A stretch of 64,000 nt of DNA from an uncultured Oscillibacter sp. (GTDB taxonomy: Bacteria > Bacillota > Clostridia > Oscillospirales > Oscillospiraceae), in contig CAJUDV010000003.1 of the NCBI GenBank assembly GCA_910585385.1, positions 27,798-91,797 on the forward strand, read 5' to 3'. Below, in pieces: positions 23,779 to 31,379 of the stretch (within the stretch, counting starts at the first letter, position 1; every line of letters begins with the position of its first letter). Position numbers and translations under genes: made by a program. The notes under the pieces are model-generated. The model searched no databases, was not told the origin of the DNA, and saw only the letters and a program-made list of their open reading frames with translations.

Positions 23779-24783
23779 TTACATCCAGGTTCGCTCCAGC
23801 AGTTCGTCCTTTTTGGCACGGCCCATCAGCTCACCCACCACATCCGGGGCCTGTTTACCGTGGTACAGCACCTCGTAGGCGCAGCGGCAGATGGGCATCT
23901 CCACCTGCTCCTTCTCCGCCAGCTGATAGACGCTCTCGGCGGCGTAGTAGCCCTCCACTACGGCGCCCACCTCCTCCATGGCCGCCTGAACGGTTTTACC
24001 CTGACCAATGAGAATGCCCGCCCGGTAGTTCCGGGAGTGAAGAGAGGTGCAGGTGACGATCAGGTCCCCCATGCCGGCGAGGCCGCCGAAGGTCCGCCGT
24101 GTACCGCCCAGCTGTTCGCCCAAGCGGGTGAGCTCCGCCATGGCCCGGGTCATCAGGAGAGCCTTGGTGTTGTCTTGAAGCCCCAGTCCGGTGCAGATGC
24201 CGCAGGAGAGGGCCACGACGTTTTTCAGGGCCGCCGCCAGTTCTACGCCGATGATGTCATAGCTGGTGTAGACCCGGAAATAGTCGTTCATAAAGGCGTC
24301 CTGGACAAATCGGGCCACAGCCCGGTCAGGGCAGGCGGAGACGCAGCCTGTGGGAAGTTTGCGTCCCACCTCCTCCGCGTGGGAGGGACCGGAGAGGGCA
24401 GCAACCTTGTAGACATTCCCTGTGGCCTCCTGAAGAACCTGGCTCATCCGCAGTCCGGTCTCCCGCTCAATGCCCTTGGAGACGGTCACGAGAACGGTCT
24501 CAGGCCGCAGGTATGGACGGACTTTTTTCCCTGTGGTCCGAACAGCGAAGGAGGGAGCGGCGCTGACCACCATGTCCGCGCCGGTGAGGCAATTGAGATC
24601 TCCGGTGATGTGGAGGGTCTCCGGCAGAAGGACGCCTTTCAGCAGGGGGTTCTCCCGGGTTTTTGTCATCTGGGCCGCCTTCTCCGGGGTGTGGGACCAG
24701 AGGGTTACGTCGTGCCCGTTGTCGTGCAGAACCAATGCCAGAGCCGTGCCCCAGCCGCCGGTACCTAAAACCACTGTCTTCAT
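23779..24783 (-). CDS. gpsA: NAD(P)H-dependent glycerol-3-phosphate dehydrogenase
   Basis: A 334-residue enzyme reducing dihydroxyacetone phosphate to sn-glycerol-3-phosphate for phospholipids. The nucleotide fold starts at once (VLGTGGWGTALALVL); the catalytic lysine lies in ELAAALKNVVAL, and the C-domain includes GLAGMGDLIVTCTSLHSRN. Normal length. Its start overlaps the plsY stop by 4 bases. PlsY uses its product, so the two form a metabolic pair. Confidence 0.98.
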   Translation of the reverse strand: MKTVVLGTGGWGTALALVLHDNGHDVTLWSHTPEKAAQMTKTRENPLLKGVLLPETLHITGDLNCLTGADMVVSAAPSFAVRTTGKKVRPYLRPETVLVTVSKGIERETGLRMSQVLQEATGNVYKVAALSGPSHAEEVGRKLPTGCVSACPDRAVARFVQDAFMNDYFRVYTSYDIIGVELAAALKNVVALSCGICTGLGLQDNTKALLMTRAMAELTRLGEQLGGTRRTFGGLAGMGDLIVTCTSLHSRNYRAGILIGQGKTVQAAMEEVGAVVEGYYAAESVYQLAEKEQVEMPICRCAYEVLYHGKQAPDVVGELMGRAKKDELLERTWM

Positions 24784-25463
24784 GATCCGCCCTCCTTTTT
24801 ATGGTGAAAGCTGAATTTGCTCTCTGTGCCGTTTAAAAGCCGTTTCAGGTTCCCTCGGTGCTGCCAGACCACAAGCCCTCCGCAGAGAAAACCCAGGACC
24901 ACAATCACCGGCTCGGGGTAGAACACCCAGGTGGCGAAAGGAAAACTGGCCCCGGCCCACAAAGAGCCCAGGGAGACGTACCGGGTGAGGACAGTCAGCA
25001 GCAAAAACCCGCCCCAGACCACCAAGGCAATGCGCCAGTCGATCATAATGGCGATGGTGCCGCCGGAGAGGATGCCCTTGCCGCCCTTGAATTTGAACAT
25101 ACAGGGGAACATATGACCCAGGAGGCAGAAGAGGCCCGCCCAGTATTTGCCGAACAGCACGCCGTCTATATGATGGCCGAACAGTACCAGGCCGCCCCCG
25201 GGAAGCCACCCAAAGACCCAGACACCAAGCAGGAGGGCAAAAACTGCCTTGAGAACATCTGTCAAAATTACCAGTGCCGTCAGCGGGCCGCCGAAAGTGC
25301 GGTAGAAGTTGGTGAGCCCCGCGTTGCCGCTGCCGTGGTTCCGTACATCGTCCCGCAGGATATACTTGGAGACAATGACAGCGCCGTTGAAGCAGCCCAG
25401 CAGATAAGCGGCCAATGCTGAACCGCCGTACATCACCAGAATCAGAAGCCACCAGTTTTCCAT
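24780..25463 (-). CDS. plsY: Acyl-phosphate:glycerol-3-phosphate acyltransferase
   Basis: A 227-residue membrane enzyme with about six segments. Motifs: GCFNGAVIVSKYILRDDVRNHGSGNAGLTNFYRTFG (motif 1), MFKFKGGKGI (motif 2) and FPFATWVF (motif 3). It transfers the acyl chain from acyl-phosphate to glycerol-3-phosphate, the first acylation of phospholipid synthesis. The ATG at 25463 gives MENWWLLIL and lies 4 bases after the der stop. An upstream in-frame extension is hydrophilic and unlikely. Confidence 0.96.
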   Translation of the reverse strand: MENWWLLILVMYGGSALAAYLLGCFNGAVIVSKYILRDDVRNHGSGNAGLTNFYRTFGGPLTALVILTDVLKAVFALLLGVWVFGWLPGGGLVLFGHHIDGVLFGKYWAGLFCLLGHMFPCMFKFKGGKGILSGGTIAIMIDWRIALVVWGGFLLLTVLTRYVSLGSLWAGASFPFATWVFYPEPVIVVLGFLCGGLVVWQHRGNLKRLLNGTESKFSFHHKKEGGS

Positions 25464-25467
25464 GCAA

Positions 25468-26793
25468 TTACTCCTCCTTCTCGCCCCGCTGACGGACGGA
25501 GAGGATGACAGGCGTCCCCTCCAGACCAAAGGTATTTCGGATGCAGTTCTCCAGATACCGCTGGTAGGAGAAGTGGAAGAGCCGGGTGTCGTTGCAGAAG
25601 ACCACGAAGTGGGGCGGCTTCACGCCTACCTGGGTCATATAGTAGATCTTCAGCCGCCGGCCCTTGTCGGTGGGGGGCTGGACCCGGGTCTGGGCGTCCG
25701 CCAGGACGTTATTCAGCATTCCTGTGGTGATACGGGTGGCGGCCTGGTTGGAGACGTAGTCGATGAGTTCGAAGAGCCGGTCCACCCGCTGTCCGGTTTT
25801 GGCGGAGATGAAGAGGATGGGGGCGTAGGCCATAAAGCTGAGGCCCTGACGGACCTCCTCCCGCATCCGGTCCATGGTTTTGCCGTCCTTTTCAATGAGG
25901 TCCCATTTGTTCACCACGATGATGCTGGCCTTGCCCGCCTCGTGAGCAAGACCGGCCACCTTGGTGTCCTGCTCCGTAACGCCCTCGGTGGCGTCGATGA
26001 GAATCAGGCATACATCTGCCCGCTCAATGGCCATGGTGGCCCGGAGGACGCTGTACTTCTCAATGTCCTCCGACACCTTGGACCGCCGCCGGATACCGGC
26101 GGTGTCAATGAAGACAAAGCTGCCCTTGTCGTTTTCAAAACGGGAGTCGATGGCGTCCCGGGTGGTGCCGGCCACGTCGGAGACGATGACCCGCTCCTCG
26201 CCAAGAATCCGGTTTACCAGGGAGGACTTGCCGGCGTTGGGTTTGCCGATGACCGCCACGTGAATGGCGTCATCTTCCTCCTTCTCGTCCTCCACAGGGG
26301 GGAAGTAGGTCACACAGGCGTCCAGCAAATCGCCGGTGCCGTGGCCGTGGACGGCGGAGACGGCGATGGGGTCTCCCAGACCCAGGTTGTAGAACTCGTA
26401 GAAATCCGGGTCCGGCGTGCCGGTGGAGTCCATCTTGTTCACCGCCAGCACGATGGGCTTGCCGCTGCGCAGCAGCATATTTGCCACCTCATGGTCAGAG
26501 GAGGTGAGTCCTGTGCGGACGTCCGTCAAGAAAATGATGACCGTGGCGGTCTCAATGGCGGTCTGGGCCTGCTCCCGCATGAACTCCAGGATCAGGTTGT
26601 CGGTGCGGGGCTCAATGCCGCCGGTATCGATGAGGGTGAACTGCCGCCCATTCCAGTCGGTCTCTCCGTAGATGCGGTCCCGGGTGACGCCGGGGGTGTC
26701 CTCCACGATGGAGACCCGCCGTCCCACCAGTTTGTTGAACAGCTGGGATTTGCCCACATTGGGCCGCCCCACAATGGCGACGATGGGTTTCAT
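25468..26793 (-). CDS. der: Ribosome biogenesis GTPase Der (EngA)
   Basis: A 441-residue tandem GTPase needed for 50S maturation. The first G domain has GRPNVGKSQLF, DTPGVTRD, DTGG and NKMD; the second has GKPNAGKSSLVN, DTAGIRRR and NKWD; a KH-like C-domain (RGTPVILSVRQRG area) follows. Normal length. It heads the der-plsY-gpsA operon behind its own promoter. Confidence 0.98.
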   Translation of the reverse strand: MKPIVAIVGRPNVGKSQLFNKLVGRRVSIVEDTPGVTRDRIYGETDWNGRQFTLIDTGGIEPRTDNLILEFMREQAQTAIETATVIIFLTDVRTGLTSSDHEVANMLLRSGKPIVLAVNKMDSTGTPDPDFYEFYNLGLGDPIAVSAVHGHGTGDLLDACVTYFPPVEDEKEEDDAIHVAVIGKPNAGKSSLVNRILGEERVIVSDVAGTTRDAIDSRFENDKGSFVFIDTAGIRRRSKVSEDIEKYSVLRATMAIERADVCLILIDATEGVTEQDTKVAGLAHEAGKASIIVVNKWDLIEKDGKTMDRMREEVRQGLSFMAYAPILFISAKTGQRVDRLFELIDYVSNQAATRITTGMLNNVLADAQTRVQPPTDKGRRLKIYYMTQVGVKPPHFVVFCNDTRLFHFSYQRYLENCIRNTFGLEGTPVILSVRQRGEKEE

Positions 26794-26839
26794 AGGCCCT
26801 CACTTCCTTTCTGATGTGAAAATAATCTTTGATATGGAT

Positions 26840-26868
26840 ATTATACCCGTCCGGAGACAGGATAGCAA
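26840..26868 (-). promoter_or_regulatory. Promoter of der-plsY-gpsA
   Basis: TTGCTA (26863-26868) and TATAAT (26840-26845) with 17 bases between them on the minus strand, about 45 bases from the der start. Confidence 0.7.
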
Positions 26869-26880
26869 GACAAAAAGCAA

Positions 26881-26904
26881 GGAGGGAAGAGCAATCTTCC
26901 CTCC
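26881..26904 (-). terminator. Terminator of yceD-rpmF
   Basis: GGAGGGAAGA pairs with TCTTCCCTCC around a 4-base loop; on the minus strand it is followed by TTGCTTTTTG. It lies 22 bases past the rpmF stop. Confidence 0.88.
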
Positions 26905-26925
26905 TAAGCAAGCGTAGAAAATCCC

Positions 26926-27120
26926 TTATTTCGCGACCACGGACTTGACGACCTTGACCTCGCGGCCATTGTACGTACCGCACTCCTGACACATTCTGTG
27001 AGGCAGGTGCTGCGCACCGCATTTCGGGCAAACAACGAGAGCGGGGGACGTCAGCTTCCAGGTGGAGCTGCGGCGTTTGTCGCGTCTTGCTTTGGATACT
27101 TTTCTCTTGGGTACTGCCAT
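26926..27120 (-). CDS. rpmF: 50S ribosomal protein L32
   Basis: A 64-residue zinc-binding L32: MAVPKRKVSKARRDKRRSSTW, then CPKCGAQHLPHRMCQECG with the four metal cysteines. The ATG at 27120 follows AGGAGGTG and matches the family start. It is cotranscribed with the upstream DUF177 gene, the usual pairing. Confidence 0.98.
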   Translation of the reverse strand: MAVPKRKVSKARRDKRRSSTWKLTSPALVVCPKCGAQHLPHRMCQECGTYNGREVKVVKSVVAK

Positions 27121-27178
27121 TGTGACACCTCCTTGATCGTTCAAAGGCGCAGGCGGGGCCTGTCCTTATCTCATTTCT

Positions 27179-27676
27179 CTATTTGTTCTCCAAAAGCTTG
27201 GCAAGGGCTGCCAGCCGCGGATCAATCTCCTTTTTACAGGAGCAGGGGCCGAGGTTCAGGTCGGCGCCGCAGCGAGAGCACAGTCCTCTGCAATCTTCAG
27301 AACACAGAACTTTGGTGTTCATCCCCAGGATGAACGCAACACGGGCCAGATCTCCGAGATCCACCTTGCCGTTCTCCAGCAGTTCGATCTCGTCGTTCTC
27401 CCCGTTTTCCAGGGACTCCGCCAGCATACAGTGGTAGGGGACTTCCTTTTCCAGAGCAAACTCCCTGCCGCACCGGTCGCATACGGCATCCAGCGTGGTC
27501 ACAGCCGTCAGATCCAGATGAAGCACGTCGGCGGCGTTCCGCACCGTGCCGGACACGGCGACGGGGCGGGAAACCGGATAGCGGCCGGAGAATTCCAGAT
27601 CGGAGAGATCCAGGGTGAATTGGAAATCCAGATATTTTCCCGGTGTATGCAGAATTGGTTTTACATCTAAAAGCAT
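27179..27676 (-). CDS. yceD: DUF177 (YceD-like) 23S rRNA accumulation protein
   Basis: A 165-residue protein of the YceD/DUF177 family, which is required for 23S rRNA accumulation and precedes rpmF in most bacteria. The core DLSDLEFSGRYPVSRPVAVSGTVRNAADVLHLDL precedes a cysteine pair CDRCGREF and a C-terminal CSEDCRGLCSRCGADLNLGPCSC cluster, likely binding metal. It precedes rpmF by 58 bases and has its own promoter. Confidence 0.93.
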   Translation of the reverse strand: MLLDVKPILHTPGKYLDFQFTLDLSDLEFSGRYPVSRPVAVSGTVRNAADVLHLDLTAVTTLDAVCDRCGREFALEKEVPYHCMLAESLENGENDEIELLENGKVDLGDLARVAFILGMNTKVLCSEDCRGLCSRCGADLNLGPCSCKKEIDPRLAALAKLLENK

Positions 27677-27703
27677 AAGCTACCTCGCAATGATACAACT
27701 AGT

Positions 27704-27732
27704 ATTATAATGGATAGAAGCCCTCTTGTCAA
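27704..27732 (-). promoter_or_regulatory. Promoter of yceD-rpmF
   Basis: TTGACA (27727-27732) and TATAAT (27704-27709) with 17 bases between them on the minus strand: a fully consensus promoter close to the start. Confidence 0.92.
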
Positions 27733-27846
27733 ACAATTTTTCAAAATAATTTCCAAAATATGAGCCTTTTTCGTCAGAGGACGGCAGGGGAGGCGAAGTC
27801 CGGGGATAGATTTTGCAGGATGCGGAAAAAGTCCTGCAAAAATAGG

Positions 27847-27874
27847 TTGAATCCCTTTGAATTTGTGGTACAAT
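27847..27874 (+). promoter_or_regulatory. Promoter of the rpiR-cmk-ispH/rpsA operon
   Basis: TTGAAT (27847-27852) and TACAAT (27869-27874) separated by 16 bases, 86 bases ahead of the RpiR start. Confidence 0.65.
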
Positions 27875-27959
27875 ATGATAGGTCGCAGTTCTGCCATTCG
27901 GGTGTTCCGGAATAGCGGACTGCCCGATATTTCGTCTGATGCAGGGCGGAGGCACGGCT

Positions 27960-28826
27960 GTGGCAAAGAACATTTTACATATTATTGAGACCAATATGGC
28001 GACTTTTTCCAAGGGACAAAAGAGAATTGCCAACTATATTCTGGAAAATTACGATAAGGCGGCCTTTTTAACCGCCAGCAAGCTGGGTAAGCTGGCGGAG
28101 GTCAGCGAGTCCACGGTGGTGCGCTTCGCGTCGGAACTGGGATATGACGGCTACCCCAGCATGCAGCGGGCCTTGCAGGAGATGATTCGGAGCCGCTTGA
28201 CCTCTACCCAGCGCATTCAGGCGGCCGGGGACCTGTTTGACCGGCGGTCCATTCTGCCGGCGGTGGTGCAGTCGGACATTGAGAAGCTTCGGCTGATGGC
28301 CAGCGAGGCCAACCAGAGCGAGTTTGACCGGGTGGTGGATCAGCTTTTGAGCTGCCGCCACATCTATATCCTGGGGGTCCGTTCCTCTTCTTTTGTGGCG
28401 GGATATTTGAATTTTTACATGCACCTGCTGACGGAGAACGTGACGCTGGTGCAGTCCAACGCCGCCGGGGAGATTTTTGAGCAGCTGCTGCGCATTGGGC
28501 CGGAGGACGTAATGGTGGCCATCAGCTTTCCACGGTACTCCAGAGTGACGCTGAACACGGTGAAATTTGCCCAGGACCGGGGAACATCCATCATTGCCAT
28601 CACGGATAACGAGCTGTCCCCGGTGTACCAAATGGCGGACGCGGCGCTGCTGGCCCCCTGCGAGATGATCTCTTTTGTGGACTCCATGGTGGCGCCGCTG
28701 TCCTTGATTAACGCGCTGCTGATCGCCATCGGCGTCCGGCTGGGGACCGATGCGGCAAAGACCTTCGCGGAGCTGGAGGACATCTGGAACGCCTACGGCG
28801 TGTTTGGGAAAACAGACGATGAGTAA
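27960..28826 (+). CDS. MurR/RpiR-family transcriptional regulator
   Basis: A 288-residue regulator: N-terminal HTH_6 (MATFSKGQKRIANYILENY ... VSESTVVRFASELGYDGYPS) and a SIS phosphosugar-binding domain (~110-260, ILGVRSSSFVAGYL ... ISFPRYSRVTLNTVKFAQDRG). Such proteins sense phosphosugars. The GTG at 27960 with GCGGAGG 7 bases upstream is preferred; an ATG 21 bases earlier lacks a good site. It overlaps the flavoprotein gene by 8 bases and leads an operon of lipid, nucleotide and ribosomal genes, so it may sense envelope precursors; the ligand is unknown. Confidence 0.94.
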   Translation: MAKNILHIIETNMATFSKGQKRIANYILENYDKAAFLTASKLGKLAEVSESTVVRFASELGYDGYPSMQRALQEMIRSRLTSTQRIQAAGDLFDRRSILPAVVQSDIEKLRLMASEANQSEFDRVVDQLLSCRHIYILGVRSSSFVAGYLNFYMHLLTENVTLVQSNAAGEIFEQLLRIGPEDVMVAISFPRYSRVTLNTVKFAQDRGTSIIAITDNELSPVYQMADAALLAPCEMISFVDSMVAPLSLINALLIAIGVRLGTDAAKTFAELEDIWNAYGVFGKTDDE

Positions 28827-30051
28827 AAAAATTGTGGTGGTAGGCGGCGGCGCGGCAGGGATGATGGCGGCTATCTCCGCCGCGGAGCGTGGCGGAGACG
28901 TGACATTGCTGGAGCCCAACGAGCGGCTGGGAAAGAAGCTCAACATCACCGGGAAGGGCCGCTGCAACGTGACCAGCAACGCCGGCGCGGAGGAGCTGCT
29001 GGCCAATGTTCCCAGGAATGGGAAATTCCTTTACAGCGTTTTTTCGCGCTTTAACGGGCGGGACGCCATGGCGTTTTTTGAGACCTTGGGCGTGCCGCTG
29101 AAAACCGAGCGCGGAAACCGGGTTTTTCCGGTCAGCGACCGGGCCTTCGACGTCAGCGCCGCCCTGGAGCGGCGGCTGAAAGCGCTGGGGGTATCCCTGG
29201 TCCGGGACCGGGCCTTGGCGCTGGAGACTGCGGACGGCGCGGTTCAGGCCGCGGCTGGTGAGCGCCGCCGTTATCCGGCTGAGGCGGTGATTCTGGCCAC
29301 GGGAGGCGTGTCTTATCCCGCCACCGGTTCAACGGGAGAGGGCCACCGCATGGCCGCGGAGGCGGGACATACGGTGACGCCTCTGCATGGCTCCTTAGTC
29401 CCCCTGCGGGATTTCGGCGTAGGGCGGGAATTGCAGGGACTGAGTCTGCGGAATGTGGGATTGACGGTTTTTGAGAACAACAAGAAGCTCTACACAGATT
29501 TTGGTGAGATGGTATTTACCCACTTCGGCGTCAGCGGGCCCTTGATTTTATCGGCCTCTGCCCACATGCGGCGCTTTGGGGAGAGAGCCTATCGCCTGGA
29601 GATTGACTTGAAGCCTGCTCTGGATGAACAGACGTTGGACCGGCGGCTCCTGGCGGATTTTGAGAAATACGCCAATCATGATTTCTGCAACGCCCTGGAT
29701 GATCTGCTGCCCCAAAAGCTGATCCCAATGGTAATCCGAATCTCTGAGATTGAGCCGCGCCGGAAGGTGCATGATATTACCCGGGAGCAGCGCCGGGGCT
29801 TATTGACGATTTTAAAGCATTTTCCCGTGGTGATCGCCGGACCATGTCCTGTGACCGACGCCATTGTTACCTCCGGCGGCGTCAAAGTGGGAGAGATCAA
29901 TCCGAATACCATGGAATCAAAGCTTGTAAAGGGATTGTACTTTGCTGGAGAGGTGATTGATGTGGATGCCTATACCGGCGGGTTCAATTTGCAGATCGCC
30001 TGGGCCACAGGCCGTGCCGCTGGCTTTGCCGCGGCGAAGCGCGATGAATGA
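28819..30051 (+). CDS. HI0933-family FAD-dependent flavoprotein
   Basis: A 410-residue flavoprotein of the HI0933/BaiN-like group. The N-terminal dinucleotide fold is VVVGGGAAGMMAAISAAERG, followed by NERLGKKLNITGKGRCNVTN-like family signature (GKGRCNVTSN), ATGGVSYPATGSTGEGH and the C-terminal FAGEVIDVDAYTGGFNLQIAW. Substrate unknown; the group includes reductases and uncharacterised members. Its ATG at 28819 overlaps the RpiR gene by 8 bases, so translation is coupled. Confidence 0.93.
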   Translation: MSKKIVVVGGGAAGMMAAISAAERGGDVTLLEPNERLGKKLNITGKGRCNVTSNAGAEELLANVPRNGKFLYSVFSRFNGRDAMAFFETLGVPLKTERGNRVFPVSDRAFDVSAALERRLKALGVSLVRDRALALETADGAVQAAAGERRRYPAEAVILATGGVSYPATGSTGEGHRMAAEAGHTVTPLHGSLVPLRDFGVGRELQGLSLRNVGLTVFENNKKLYTDFGEMVFTHFGVSGPLILSASAHMRRFGERAYRLEIDLKPALDEQTLDRRLLADFEKYANHDFCNALDDLLPQKLIPMVIRISEIEPRRKVHDITREQRRGLLTILKHFPVVIAGPCPVTDAIVTSGGVKVGEINPNTMESKLVKGLYFAGEVIDVDAYTGGFNLQIAWATGRAAGFAAAKRDE

Positions 30052-30066
30052 CAGGAGGAAAGAGAG

Positions 30067-30747
30067 ATGAAGACAATCCGTGTCGCAATCGACGGGCCCT
30101 CCGGCGCGGGGAAAAGCACGCTGGCCAGAGCCGCCGCCGGAGAGCTTGGGTATTTATATGTGGATACCGGAGCCATATACCGTACCGTTGGCTATTATGC
30201 CTGCGTCCGTGGCATGAACCCGAAGGACGGAGAGGCCGTTGCCGCCGCCTTGCCGGAGATCTCCGTGGAGATGACCTACGGGGAGGACGGGCTGCAGCGC
30301 ATGCTGCTGAACGGAGAGGACGTGACGGAGGCCATTCGTCTGCCGGAGATCTCCCTGTGCGCCTCCGCTGTCTCCGCGCATCCTGGCGTGCGGGCCTTTC
30401 TGCTGGAGATGCAGCGCAAGCTGGCCCGGGAACACAATGTCATCATGGACGGGCGGGACATCGGCACTGTGGTGCTGCCGGACGCGGAGGTAAAAGTTTT
30501 CCTCACGGCCTCGCCGGAGGCCCGGGCACGCCGCCGCTGCCTGGAGCTGGAGGGGCGGGGGACGCCCCAGCCCTATGAGAAGGTTTTGGAGGAGATTCAG
30601 GAGCGGGACTGGAACGATACCCACCGTTCCATCGCGCCCTTGCGTCAGGCGGAGGACGCCGTGCTGCTGGATACCACAGATCTGGATTTCCAGGAGAGCC
30701 GGGAGGCGCTGCTGGCGATCCTTCGGGAAAGGACAAACGGCGCATGA
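30067..30747 (+). CDS. cmk: Cytidylate kinase
   Basis: A 226-residue kinase phosphorylating CMP and dCMP. P-loop GPSGAGKSTLARA at the start, YVDTGAIYRTVG, the CMP-binding MDGRDIGTVVLPDAEVKVFLTASPEARARRR, and the lid. Start after GGAGGAAAGAG. Together with plsC and ispH-rpsA it forms the conserved clostridial cmk-plsC-ispH/rpsA group; it overlaps plsC by 4 bases. Confidence 0.98.
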   Translation: MKTIRVAIDGPSGAGKSTLARAAAGELGYLYVDTGAIYRTVGYYACVRGMNPKDGEAVAAALPEISVEMTYGEDGLQRMLLNGEDVTEAIRLPEISLCASAVSAHPGVRAFLLEMQRKLAREHNVIMDGRDIGTVVLPDAEVKVFLTASPEARARRRCLELEGRGTPQPYEKVLEEIQERDWNDTHRSIAPLRQAEDAVLLDTTDLDFQESREALLAILRERTNGA

Positions 30748-31379
30748 AGCCATTTAATCGTTTCTTTGTGTTTATCTATTACGTGGTGGGCCTGGTGGCG
30801 GACATTCTGCACCCGGTCTCCGTGGAGGGATTGGAGCGGCTGCCTGAGAGCGGCGCGCTGCTGTGCCCCAACCACGCCAGCAATTGGGACCCGATTCTGG
30901 TGGCGCTGAAGCTGCCCAAGAACTACCGGCTCCACATCATGGCCAAGGAGGAGCTGTTCAAAAACCCGTTGCTGGGCTGGCTGCTGCGGAAGGTGGGCGC
31001 CTTTCCCGTCAGCCGGGGCAGCAACGACATCAGCACTGTGCGCACAGCCATGCGGGCCATTAAGGACGGCGATAACCTGTTGATCTTTCCGGAGGGAACC
31101 GTGGTCCGGAACGGCGTTGGGTACATAGACGGCCTGCCGGCCCACGCCAAGGCGGGGGTGGCTATGATTGGCGTGCGGACTGGCGCGGCGCTGGTACCTG
31201 TTTTCGTAGATGGGGAAAAGCGGCTGTTTCGCCGTACCCGCATCATCTTTGGCGAACCCTATGAGCCCCGCTGTACCGGACGGAGGGGGACGTCGGAGGA
31301 GATGCAGAGGATCGCGGATGATGTTTTGGCGGCGGCCTATGCCCTTGGCGGTCAGGCCGTGGGGGGGAAGCCGCTGTGA
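30744..31379 (+). CDS. plsC: 1-acyl-sn-glycerol-3-phosphate acyltransferase
   Basis: A 211-residue PlsC-family enzyme making phosphatidic acid. The family motif NHxxxxD is NHASNWD (~44), and FPEGT with GAxxVPVFVDG follow. One hydrophobic N-terminal segment (FVFIYYVVGLVADIL) anchors it to the membrane. Overlaps cmk and ispH-rpsA by 4 bases each. Confidence 0.95.
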   Translation: MKPFNRFFVFIYYVVGLVADILHPVSVEGLERLPESGALLCPNHASNWDPILVALKLPKNYRLHIMAKEELFKNPLLGWLLRKVGAFPVSRGSNDISTVRTAMRAIKDGDNLLIFPEGTVVRNGVGYIDGLPAHAKAGVAMIGVRTGAALVPVFVDGEKRLFRRTRIIFGEPYEPRCTGRRGTSEEMQRIADDVLAAAYALGGQAVGGKPL